From Bactericera cockerelli (taxonomy: Eukaryota > Arthropoda > Insecta > Hemiptera > Triozidae): a stretch of DNA of 64,000 bases. A program made the position numbers and the translations under genes. The notes beneath the pieces are model-generated. The model saw only the letters and a list, made by a program, of their open reading frames with translations, was not told the DNA's origin and did no database searches. Shown here piece after piece: positions 29,516-39,890 of the stretch (the first letter of the stretch is position 1; each line of letters opens with the position of its first letter). The stretch lies in NCBI GenBank assembly GCA_024516035.1, contig CM044962.1, forward strand, positions 3,766,633 to 3,830,632, given 5' to 3'.

Positions 29516-29857
29516 AAAAAAATATTAAAAGGTTTAAAACTCAGTATAACAGAATCATTAACACAAGTTAGATCTAATGTGTTAAAAGAAGCAAGAATTA
29601 CTTGTGGGAATAACAATGTATGGACAAGTGATGGGCAGATAATTGTAAAAGTCCATAACAAAAAACACAAGATTACTTCACTGAACCAACTTGATGACCT
29701 GTTGAACAACCAATGCGTGATTCAGCCCGTTCCACCACCAACATCATACTCTACAAGCTTCCCTCAACTTCCTCCTTCCAAGTCAGCATTCCATGGTTCT
29801 ACTTCATCTGTGTCTTCTACCTCATTGATTCCTGTCGCTAAAGGCAAAACCCACTAA
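29516..29857 (+). pseudogene. LINE ORF1 C-terminal remnant
   Basis: About 113 codons ending at TAA 29855-29857. The segment NVWTSDGQIIVKVHNKKHKI, then a Leu/Asp-rich end, resembles the C-terminal part of ORF1 of CR1-like LINEs (VWTxxGKIxV). The rest of ORF1 is absent, so the element was truncated on integration. Confidence 0.6.
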
Positions 29858-29926
29858 ACGAAATGTAGACGAGATAATATTTTTTCTTTCTTCTTCTTCT
29901 ATGTACGTACATATTTTTTTTTTTTT

Positions 29927-29963
<37 letters not shown>

Positions 29964-30359
29964 TATCTTATGTACGACTAAAGAAAACTTATGTTTTCTA
30001 TTTATTTATTATTTATACAAATAATGTACACGGATTATTTTTTTTATTTTTTTTTTTATTTTTTTTTTTTTCGTTTTTTTTTCAGTTTTTTTTTCGTTTT
30101 TTTTTCAGTTTTTTTTTGCTTCTGAGATATTACATTCCCTGTACATAATTATTATACCAGATACATTCATTATGTATATTATAAATATAATTTATTATTT
30201 TTTTATATATACTAATTTTTTTTATATACACTAAAGTAAAAACCTTTTTTTTTTTTTTATCTGGTCGTCGGACTTTTATTTTCTTTTCTTTTCTCTTCTC
30301 TCCCACCCTCCCCCTTCCCCTCCTCCTCCTCCTCCCCTTTTCTTTTTTTCCTATATTTT

Positions 30360-33307
30360 ATGTCTAGAGAAAATGTTAATGACAGCAATGAATTTATTTT
30401 TCCAGGTAATGTGTTCCTGAATGAATCTGACGGTTCTGTATTATCCAGTGATGGTGACTCTCCTTCATTGTCTAATGTTTTGACCCAACAGCTTACTCCA
30501 TATTCATCTTCATTCAGAGCCGCTCACATCAACGCACAATCCCTTGTCTCTCATTACACTGATTTACTCTCAACTTTTGGTAACCTTACTCTTCATGCTG
30601 TCCTTGTCTCAGAAACTTTTTTAAAGCCATCCTTACCGGACGCACTGGTTAATATACCTGGCTATCATCTGATAAGAAATGACAGATTACCTCAGCATGT
30701 GGAGGTGTTGGTATTTATTTGCGTTGTGGTATTGACTTCTCAGTACTCGAATGTTCTGATGGAAATATTCCTAGGAAAATAGAGTACATTGCACTTGAAG
30801 TTCAATTTTGTCACAAAAAGCTTTTATTGGTTGTAATATATAGACCTCCACAGGTTTCTTATTCAGAGGATATTGAAAATTTGCTAACCACGTATTTGAT
30901 TAATTATGAAGATGTCATTATTATGGGGGATTTCAATTGCGATTTAAGTATTGATAACTTATTGTCTAGACGTTTTAAAACCATTTTTAGGTCCACTAAC
31001 ATGACTATTTTACCGTCAAGTACAACCCATCACCTAGATAATAGTAGTACTTTACTTGATCTTGCAATTGTTAAATCCCCTATTAAAGTTAAATATTTTG
31101 GTCAAATTTCTGCGCCTGGTTTCTCACATCATGATATGATATATCTTGCCTACCAAATTGGTAGAGTTAAATTTACTTTTAGAGGAATCAAGTTCAGGGA
31201 TTTCAGAAATATTTTGACTGATGATCTGATTAATGATGCAAATGAGTGTGAATGGAATCGCCTGACTGAATTAAACGATATTGATGCTAAAATTGAACTA
31301 TTTACAAAAATGGTTACCAGACTTCTCAATAAACATGCTCCTCTGAAAAAAGCCAGAGTGAAAAATCCTCCTACACCTTGGATTACCCCTGAGATATTGA
31401 AACTTATGAAGCGGAGAGACTGGGCTTTTAGTAAATACAAACGCTTGCGTTCAAATGAATTATTTGAACAGTTCAAATTACTTCGTAACCGTTGTAACAA
31501 GTCTGTCCGTGATGCAAGAGAGTTTCATATATCGCAGGGTATTTCTTCTTGTAAGGATGATAGAGCTCTCTGGAAATTTCTACGAAGTCTTGGCATTAAT
31601 GTTGATGTTTCAAATAAGCATTTAGATTCTAAATTCAGTCTTGATGATCTAAATAAACAATTTACAACTCCACCAATGATATTACAACCGAACCACAAGC
31701 GTGATCTAATTGATAATATCATTGCGCAACCAAACCCTTCACATCCTCAGTTTAATTTTGTAGAAATATCTTCTTCAGATGTTAGAAAGGCTTTTATGAG
31801 TATTAAATCTAATGCATCCGGTATTGATGATCTTTCGGTTCGATTTCTTAAACTTATTCTTGATACCATTGTGGACCCACTAACTAAGATCATTAATTAT
31901 TCTTTGACTTCTAATAAATTTCCTACACAATGGAAAATTGGTCGTGTTATTCCTCTTCCTAAAGTTTCCAAACCAACCAATCTTAATGATTTCCGCCCGA
32001 TTTCTCTCTTACCCGTTTTATCCAAAGTACTAGAAAAGGTTGTTCATCTTCAAATGATTACATTTTGTGATAAATATCTTCTGTTTAATCCTCATCAATC
32101 TGGTTTTCGCTCAGGTCATAGCACGACTACTGCTCTTATAAAAGTAACAGACGATATCCGGAAGGGTATGGATAATACCAAAGTTACTTTGTTACTTCTA
32201 TCTGACTTTAGCAAAGCTTTTGACTCTGTGGATTTTGATATTCTTCTGGCCAAACTCTCAAAACATTTTAATTTTTCGCACAATGTTATTCAATGGTTCA
32301 GTTCATATTTAAGGGACCGTCAGCAATTCGTTTTTCATGAAAATTCCTGTTCTGCGTGTTATTTCACGTCTGCTGGGGTTCCTCAAGGTAGTATTTTGGG
32401 ACCGATACTTTTTTCAATTTTCATAAATGATATTTCTTCAGTTTTAAAATTTAGCTCTTACCACTTGTATGCTGATGATCTTCAGCTGTATATCCATTCA
32501 TCAGTTGATGATATTGTTCAAAATGTTCATAACCTAAATGAAGATCTTCAAGCTTTGCAATGTTGGACTACTTCTCAAGGCATAATTCCAAATCCAAGAA
32601 AGTTTCAATGTATTCTAATAGGTTCCTCTCCTCTCTTACAACGTATATCTGAATTACAAATTCCTCCTGTCATATTCAATTCAGAAATTATTCCATTCTC
32701 CCAAACAGTTAAGAATTTAGGTGTTTTATTTGATTCAAATCTTTCTTGGTCTTCTCATGTCAACAAGGTTAGTAAAAATGTCTTCTGGAAATTTCACTCA
32801 CTTAAACGCCTGAAACGCTTTTTACCTCTCAAAACTAAGAGACTTCTTTGTACTTCCCTAATATTTCCCATCATTGATTACGCAAGTATTGTTCTTAGTA
32901 ATATGAGTCAAGACTTGCGATATAAACTACAAAAACTTCAGAATATGTGTGTTCGTTATGTTTATGGACTAAGAAAATATGATCATGTTTCGGGTAAGAG
33001 AGAACTTCTTCAGTGGCTTACAGTTGATAAGAGACAAGAACACCAAACCTTGTGCTTGATGTGGCGTATTTTGAATGAAAAATCACCCCCATATCTTCAC
33101 TCTTCATATCAATTTTTACATTCCATCCATCGCTACAACACAAGATCTCATTTACTTCATATTCCATCTCATCGCACCGATTTTATGGGTAAATCTTTTG
33201 TGGTCAATTCTATTAGGCTCTGGAATCAGTTACCAGATGATCTGAAATTAATACAAAACCGTTTATCTTTCAAGATTCATTCAAAGGAATACTTACTAAA
33301 TGGATGA
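30360..33307 (+). pseudogene. LINE ORF2: AP-endonuclease plus reverse transcriptase, one frameshift
   Basis: Two overlapping frames make one ORF2. The first (30360-30782) has SSFRAAHINAQSLVSH and VSETFL of the endonuclease. The second (read from about 30705 to 33307) has YRPPQ, GDFNCDL and a SHHD motif, then the RT: NDFRPISLLPVLSKVLEK, SGFRSGHSTTTAL, LLSDFSKAFDSVDFD, AGVPQGSILGPILFS and YADDLQLY. The frames change near 30690-30712 by a single-base indel, so no full ORF2 protein is made from this copy unless the indel is a sequencing error. RT catalytic residues are intact. The best fit is a CR1/Jockey-group LINE; the clade is not certain. Confidence 0.88.
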
Positions 33308-33548
33308 TAATGTTTGTTGCTGTCAATACTTCTTCTTTTATACATTGATATATATATTGTACATAACTTCTAAACCTTCTTTCCTTTTCTATGTCCTTCT
33401 CCCTGTCTTTTCTTTACCCCCCCCCCCCCCCCTTCCTGCGTTTAATTTCTTCTTCTTTTTTTGTTTCTTCTTCGTCATAATATTGTAAATACATGTTTTA
33501 TTTATTATTAATTTTTTTTTTTTTTTTTTAGTTTTTTTTTTTGTATCC

Positions 33549-33597
33549 GGGGTTAAGTGGCAGAGAATGCCTAAGGCATTAACTTCGCCCCGGATTA
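33549..33597 (+). repeat. LINE 3' UTR hairpin module
   Basis: Inner stem AATGCC-TAA-GGCATT lies within GTGGCAGAG...AACTTCGCC. The whole is closed by an outer 8-bp stem, ATCCGGGG / CCCCGGAT. Shared with SINE-B tails and a third dispersed repeat. Confidence 0.85.
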
Positions 33598-33754
33598 CAA
33601 TACATTGTACATTTAAATTTATTATTATTTTTTTTTCTATATCTTTTTTTGTAAATACCTATTGTTATTTTTTTTATCTTTGTTAATAATTTATTGTTGT
33701 ATGTATTGTATAAAAAATAAAGTGTAAATAAATAAATAAAAATAAATAAATAGA

Positions 33755-33930
33755 ATTGATTAGAATGGAATGGAATGCAATTGAATAGAGTGGATTTGAA
33801 TGAAATAGAACAGATTGGAATGAAATGGAATGGAAAATAGAATAGAATAGAGTGGAACGGAATAGAATAGACTTGAGTGGAATTTAAATAGAAGGGAATG
33901 GAATAGAAAAAGGCTTTCAGTCGTAAAATG
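33755..33930. repeat. GAATA/GGAAT degenerate satellite
   Basis: GAATGGAATGGAATG, AATAGAATAGAGTGG and similar pentamers; a continuation of the (AGAAT)n that borders the IQ exon copies, on the other side of the LINE. Confidence 0.85.
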
Positions 33931-33965
33931 ATGAAGTTAAAGTGCCAGAACCAAAATAGAAAAGA

Positions 33966-34173
33966 ATAATAATAATAATATCGCCTTATTTATACTGCCC
34001 GATTGGGACTATTAAGTCCCATTATTCGAGCAGTAAGCCCAAGACGTATTACTATGTGGTAAAAATCTCAAATGGGTGGATAACTTGTCATGTCCCGGCT
34101 GGGTTTCGAACCCGCGACTTCTGGAATCTCTGGATTCACAGAGTACCGCCTTTACCACTGAGCAACCGCGACA
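33966..34173 (-). mobile_element. SINE-A copy
   Basis: ATATCGCCTTATTTATACTG tail, GGGTTTCGAACCCGCGAC B box, ACCACTGAGCAACCGCGAC head. Confidence 0.88.
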
Positions 34174-34266
34174 GCCAATAGGAAAGGAAAGGGTATCCAG
34201 CCATAAAATGATGAAGTAGAAAAACCACAAGTATGTACGATCAGATAATCAGTTATGTTAAGTTAC

Positions 34267-34395
34267 CTTGAGCTTGGCGAGATGTTTGCGGGCGAGGTAT
34301 CCTCGGCACTGTGCCTGGAAGGCTATGACTCGGGAGCTAAGCTTCTTGTCTCTCTCAGCCTCCAACTGGGGAAGCACATGAGAGCGGAAGAAGAT
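34267..34395 (-). CDS. Mhcl: myosin XVIII (Mhcl-like) converter/neck exon
   Basis: On the minus strand: acceptor ATGTTTCAG, 129 bp, 43 codons in phase 0, donor CTCAAG|GTAACT. It encodes [20 protein letters not shown] followed by [23 protein letters not shown]. This is the conserved end of the motor (VFFRAG-x-LARLEExRD in relatives) running into the neck helix with an IQ-like [13 protein letters not shown]. It follows the VGLSQ end of 63406-63149 and precedes the IQ exon at 29476. The pairwise junctions are all phase 0 and reproduce the class XVIII order. Confidence 0.93.
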
Positions 34396-34454
34396 CTGAA
34401 ACATGGCACGAGAGAGTCAGGTGATGAGTGATTGCACAATGCTTTACGGAAAAA

Positions 34455-34512
34455 AAACGAACACAATACCTACTTCCGATTTCTAATATTAGAAATTTTC
34501 GGAAGTAATAAA
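34455..34512. repeat. family J terminal palindrome
   Basis: ACTTCCGATTTCTAATATTA then GAAATTTTCGGAAGT, preceded by AACGAACACAATAC as in 62700-63085. Confidence 0.65.
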
Positions 34513-35817
34513 TTTATATCGTGGCTGAGAGGCAGAGTTAATTCAGAAAAATACGGAAACAGATTTACAGCCGTATTTATGAACAGATAATTTTGTCTGA
34601 GCGATGCCTCAAGTAAGGCATTGGCCAATAATATTATAGGAAATCATGCTTGAGACATTGCTCAGACGGAGTTCACCTCGGCCGAGGTGTGAAGAACACC
34701 TTACAGAAAAAAAGAGACAGCGCGGCAGAATGTAAGGTAATAAATACGACTGTACATCAGTCATTTAATGAACGAATCCGTTTCTTTTCGTTAATAAGTT
34801 TATAACTGAGATATGACCATGCAGTTGAAAGCGACGTTAAACCCAAATTAAATAAGGAAAGTAAAAAGAGTTTATAGCTATGCTAGCCAGCGTCGATAGC
34901 TACCATAGATCTCTAATATCTGTTACCAAGCAAAGTCCAGCGATTTTAAAACTTGGATGAGATTTTATTGAAATTCGAACCGTCGTAATGCATGCCGGCC
35001 CAAAACAGGTTGGGTGAGATTAATCATTCAAATTTGAACCCTCGGGATGCTTGCCATTCCCGGCTCCACTCAGGCTGGGTGAGGTTAATTTGAGTAGCTG
35101 AGATGCTTGACCATGCAGCGAATGGTGTAAAAGTACCGTCGTATATGACGCTGAGCAAGCAACCCAGCAATTGACTATGTAGATTGTAGAGAGATAGATA
35201 GTTTTATTTGTACTTAAAAACATCAAAATGCATCGGACAAAAGTATTTATAACAAATAAAATACATATAAGTAGATATTATTGAATAGATATTATTTGGT
35301 AGATAATTGGTGACATAACTGAAGAAAAAAAAAAAAAAAAATTGTAAGCGACGTTAATCAAGCGAAACGGTAGTTTCGCGGGAGAACGCCTCCCACAAGC
35401 TACAGTGCTTATCCATATAACACAAACACGAGTTTTTTTATCCCACTGGGGCAGACGTAATATGCAATGAATCAGCTTCCTAAAGTTCCTAATGAATAAT
35501 AAAAAGCACACAATAATATCATTAAAAATTACCACTGCTGTTGTGAGATCCGTTTGTCTGGCAAATTCGGTACGAACAATGAATGAATGAGGAACTCCCT
35601 TATCCCGTGAATCTCTCTCATAAAAAACTGAACGCATTCAACTCATTCTAGTTCCTAAGAAGACACTCAAACCCACTCAGTACTCGTTTGTGAAGAAGCC
35701 ATGATTTGGGTGACGGGAGGTATCCAAAATGACACGAAAAGATATAGGGCGGAATAAATAGACGTGTTTGTAATACCTCTGTGGCGCTAAGTCACGGATT
35801 GCGTACTATGTGGGATA
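34513..35817. other. intron interval with repeat fragments
   Basis: 34985-35115 contains two plus-strand fragments (GGTTGGGTGAGATTAAT, CTCAGGCTGGGTGAGGTTAA) of the SINE-D/F body. Poly-A near 35325-35341. A GCGGGAGAACGCC...CCCACTGGGGCAGACG block near 35376-35457 looks like another dispersed repeat. No exon supported. Confidence 0.45.
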
Positions 35818-35975
35818 ATAACAATAATATCGCCTTATTTATACAGCCCGATTAGGACTATGAAGTCCCATTATTCCAGCAGTAAGTCCAAGACCTATTA
35901 TTATGTGGTCAAAATCCTAAAAGGGAGGAGAACATATCATGTCCCGGCCGCCTTTACCACTGATCTATCGGGACA
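35818..35975 (-). mobile_element. SINE-A copy with an internal deletion
   Basis: Tail and body intact, but the segment from the B box toward the head is deleted (TCATGTCCCGGCC joins directly to GCCTTTACCACTG). Confidence 0.85.
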
Positions 35976-36097
35976 AGATAGGGAAAACCGACGCTTAGCA
36001 ATGTTTTGAGTTATAGAATTTGTCTAATAATTTCGGTCTAAGTTTGGCTAAACACCTCAACATCTAGGCTCTGATCCTGCTCAGGAACATCAAAAAG

Positions 36098-36298
36098 TGC
36101 ACTGGTAGTCAAGTGGTTAACGCGCAAGTCTGGCAATCCAGGTAGCGTAGGGATCCGTTGGTTCGAATCCCACCCAGTGCATGAATTTTTCCTCAATAAT
36201 TTGAGTTTGTGACCACTTAATAATAAGACTCTGAGGGTTAGGTGGTAGAAAATGATTTGAGCATTAACCTCACCTGGTGGTTACCTTCCACTAAAGAG
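36098..36298 (+). mobile_element. SINE-B, well-preserved copy
   Basis: TGCACTGGTAGTCAAGTGGT, GGTTCGAATCCCACCCAGTG, TTTTTCCTCAATAATTTGAG, GGTGGTAGAAAATGATTTGA, ACCTGGTGGTTACCTTCC. Confidence 0.9.
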
Positions 36299-36683
36299 GC
36301 AAAACTAAACGGATGTAGATGTTAATTTATTTGTTGAAAAAAGATTGTTATTATTATTATAAAATCTAGGCTTCAGGTCTATTGCCAACAGGTGCCCCCT
36401 TTCAATCGCCCAACGGGGGTGGATGGAGGGATCTTACAATAAAATAAAAATAAAAAAAAGGCTCCAGATCATTCGAGATGGGGGTTTTACCCTCCATTCG
36501 GTGGAAACTCACCAACCAGCTACTCAAATGAACAGGTTGAAGCAGGAGTGCCAGAACCAACCTCAACCGTGAGGGCGAGGTTGAACAGTGACGACCCCAA
36601 GAAGATTTAAGAAAAGGCAAAGTGAAAGAAGATGGTTTAGTACTGATATGAGAAAGTACTTTTGGATTGTGATAACTCAAACT

Positions 36684-36935
36684 TTGGGTGGAAGAGATTG
36701 TCATAGGAAATAACCCTACCCTTTTGTTAGAACATATGTATATACTAGCGGGCTGTCGCCCGCTTTGCGGGCCGAGGCATGGCCGTGAAAGCAAAAAATC
36801 CTTTTTCGCCAATGGCAGGTGTTGTAGTGGGAATTTCGAAAAATCCCAAATTTCAGCTCGCTAGGTGTTACGGTTTGGGCTGTAGACCGATGATCAGTCA
36901 GTCAGTCAGTGACTTTGACATTTATATATTAAGAT
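36684..36935 (+). repeat. 3' hairpin module followed by a GCGGGC-hairpin dispersed repeat
   Basis: 36684-36735: GGGTGGAAGAGATTGTCATA module. 36744-36935: ACTAGCGGGCTGTCGCCCGC, TTTGCGGGC and a TATATATTAAGAT end, with GTCAGTCAGTCAG inside: a non-coding insect-type dispersed repeat. Confidence 0.6.
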
Positions 36936-37278
36936 TTTATCTATGTTGTTTATGAATTACGTATTTTCTTTCATAATATGAGACTAGGATTCATTGTCTC
37001 CGGACTAATTCATAGTCACAGGATTAAAACTTGTCAAACAAGTTGAATTTATTGTGTTGTTTATCTTTCTTTTGTTTATATTGTTGTCAATTTTGCATTT
37101 TAATTTTAATCATTATTTGTACATAATACGTCCTGTTAATAAAGAGTTTGATGATACTCGTAACTATAATTTCAGTTTCTTGAAAATCTCAAATCTTGGT
37201 CGATTTGTCTACCACTCTCTGACGACTCCGATGATGAACCAGGATTCACCTCACTCTAAGCATACACACTACGTGGGT

Positions 37279-37317
<39 letters not shown>

Positions 37318-37881
37318 ACACTAGTCCGCTCGCACAATGGAGTACTTAGCCAGTTCTACTCACAATAGCTACACTCACGGAATCTACACAATGGACCATC
37401 TCAGCCACTTAATCCGAAAGAGGTTAGCCGACTCCTACGAACTGAAAGTTTAGAATTAGGTATGTAATTTTGTTCCTACATACATAATTATGTATGGAGA
37501 CCAACTCTTCCTCACTTCCTGGAATCTTATGTGATAACGCATTTATAATCTAAAAAGATCTAGGAAGAAGATTCTGAGGGATATGTCTAATCCCTCTGAA
37601 GTTTGCATAAGCTTAGGAGATAATTTAAGAAATATTATTATTGTACCATAAAAAATAAAAAAAATAACCATATTATTCAATTCAATTCTGTGGACTTAAG
37701 TCTATTAATATTATTAAATAATTTATTGTAAAAAGACATGTGTACAGTAGAAATAATTACTATAAAAATTAAAAATGGAAACAGTATCTTATTTTATAAA
37801 ATGATTCGTTTGTGTTTATGGTTGTCCTCGAAAAACTCGAGTACCACAAGTCGGATTGAGCTGATATTTCCCATTTGTGTT
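36936..37881. other. intron interval with a CA microsatellite
   Basis: (CA)n at about 37279-37316. No exon or complete element seen. Confidence 0.5.
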
Positions 37882-38028
37882 TGATCATACTTGTGTTAAT
37901 CACTTTCTTGATATCACAACTACTCAAACTAGCTTGACTAATTTTATTCTTCGCTGAAACCGAGACTTCAACCACCTACCTCCAGGTAACAAGTCCGCCG
38001 CCTTATCGATCAAGCTACTGAGGACGGT
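37882..38028 (-). mobile_element. SINE-C copy
   Basis: ATCATACTTGTGTTAATCAC, TCTTGATATCACAACTACTC, TCAAGCTACTGAGGACGG: full minus-strand element. Confidence 0.82.
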
Positions 38029-38274
38029 TGAATGCAAACTAAAAAAATCTTGAAACTCAAATTAAGAGAAAAAAAGAAAGAAAGAAATAACGAAAAAGCA
38101 GCGTCGGAAATGGCCTCTACCAAAAAAGGCGTACTCATGTGCGGGCAGATGATTTTGCCTGGAGCGGGAGTCTAGAGAAACGTGGGGTCAGACAAAATTC
38201 CACGCCCGGAACTTAATTAAATTCTCACGACCAAAACTTTCAGGAGTGGCTTGGAACATGCGATGTTGTATTGT

Positions 38275-38536
38275 TCATAATAATACTCTCTAGTGGAAGG
38301 TAACCACCAGGCGAGATTAATGCTCAAAGCATTTTCTACCACCTTTCATAATGGGACTCCTTGTCTCGAGCCGACAGTCTAAATAAAGCACTACTATACC
38401 ACCTAATCCTAGAGTCTTATTACTATGTGGTCACAAACTGAAATTTATGAGGAAAATTTCAAGCACTGGGTGGGATTCGAACCTAAGCTATCTGGATTAC
38501 CAGACTAGCGCGTTAACCACTTGACTACCGGTGCAC
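38275..38536 (-). mobile_element. SINE-B copy carrying the nested SINE-A-like fragment
   Basis: CTAGTGGAAGGTAACCACCA tail, then insert (38344-38402, CATAATGGGACTCCTTGTCT to AATAAAGCACTACTA), body and head (TTAACCACTTGACTACCGG). The same insert is in 12288-12620 at a different place in the SINE. Confidence 0.82.
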
Positions 38537-39890
38537 ATCATACAAAGTTGGAAACAAAAGACCGATGGACAACGCCAAACATGGGAAAAGTTGAAATTGA
38601 AGAAAAAGAGAAATCATGAAACTAAATAGATATAATTATATTATGTTGTTTCAAGAAACTTATAAATCATAAAAAGATAGCTTGAAAAAAAAGTATAAAT
38701 GGGACTGGCTAAAAAATAAAATGAAACAATAGCAATGGCTGAAATTTTGGCCAGTATCTCCAAAGTTATAGCAAAAGAAATTTAAAACAAGACGTAGAGA
38801 GAAAAGATTTTGTCATTGATGTGAAGGAATTCAACAAAATGAAATCATCGTCATAGAACACAATTTTGAATATTCGAAGGTAAAAAAGAAAAGAAAATCT
38901 GGTCAGTATTCGAGAGGTCAAAAAGAAAAAACTAAAAAACAATAATTTAACAAGATTTCATGACAAATATGAAAGAGTTTAATGGAATAATATGGAATGG
39001 CAAAATGATTCATGGGCCAATAAAAAGGGTTCCAAAAATTTGACCAGCATATTAAAAAAGGCATAAAAAATTTCAGAAACAAGAGGTAGCCAAGATTTCG
39101 TCATGAAAGAGTTCAATAAAATGAAATCATGGCCAACACAATTTATGGGTCAATAAAAAAATTCAAGACTCAATGAACTGGCTCTAAAATATGCGAGAGT
39201 GGGCTGGCGACTTGCCCAGTGGTTCTACAGCGCGATGAGTAGCGGTACAAAAAAATAGTTTGCACCAAAGCCGTTACAAACGAAAAGGAAAGTTCTACTT
39301 GCTAAAATAGAATATCTTTAAATTGTGTTTTTTTAAATAACCATTTATACATTAAAAATAATAATAAAAAAATAAATTGGACTGGCCGCTATAATTTACA
39401 AGAAGTAGAGATGAATAGAAAGTAAGAATAATCTCATAGAAATATTAAAAAAAAAAAAACTCTAAACCTATTCACAAGTTGAGAGTGAATTCTGCTACGG
39501 GTATTTCTAGTTTCTTCAGTCTGTTGATAGCCCAGATCTCATGTCAAGTGGTTTGCACCAATTTCTCGTCTACAGGACGTGCCTAGTTTGAATATGGGGC
39601 TAATTTACTAAAAAGTATGTATTTGATAAATAAAGAAAGATACATTTTACAGAAGCGATTGTAAAATTATTTTTTAAGAACAAATTGAAATTGATGAGCG
39701 ATTGTAAAATTATTTTTTAAGAACAAAATGAAATTGATGAACATTTAGCCAGTAAAAAACACAGTGTCAAGCTTATCATTGGCTTTAAAAATAGTTATGA
39801 ACAAAATAATTATCCGGCCTTTCTCGGTGTACTCGTCGAATTCGGTGCTTTTCCAAATTTAATTAAATTAATAAAGAAAACTATACTTAC
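38537..39890. other. intron interval, AT-rich and degenerate
   Basis: Weak, diverged repetition of segments with TTCAACAAAATGAAATCAT-like words (38830, 39110) and a 53-bp direct repeat at 39652-39740 (GAGCGATTGTAAAATTATTT). No exon supported. Confidence 0.45.

Larger units (their letters stand above)
29499..33765 (+). mobile_element. CR1/Jockey-superfamily non-LTR retrotransposon, 5'-truncated
   Basis: Contains the C-terminal end of ORF1 (about 29516-29857), a T-rich spacer, ORF2 with AP-endonuclease and reverse transcriptase (30360-33307), a 3' UTR with the hairpin module at 33549-33597, and an (AAATAA)n tail near 33720-33760. It is inserted antisense to the myosin gene in an (AGAAT)n-rich intron. 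No clear target duplication was identified. Confidence 0.88.

Noticed and set aside
35278..35637. 119-codon minus-strand open frame
   Set aside because: Overlaps poly-A and a block that looks like a dispersed repeat; no domain, no splice context.
36402..36812. 136-codon minus-strand open frame
   Set aside because: Spans a hairpin-module repeat and part of the GCGGGC-hairpin repeat; no coding signature.
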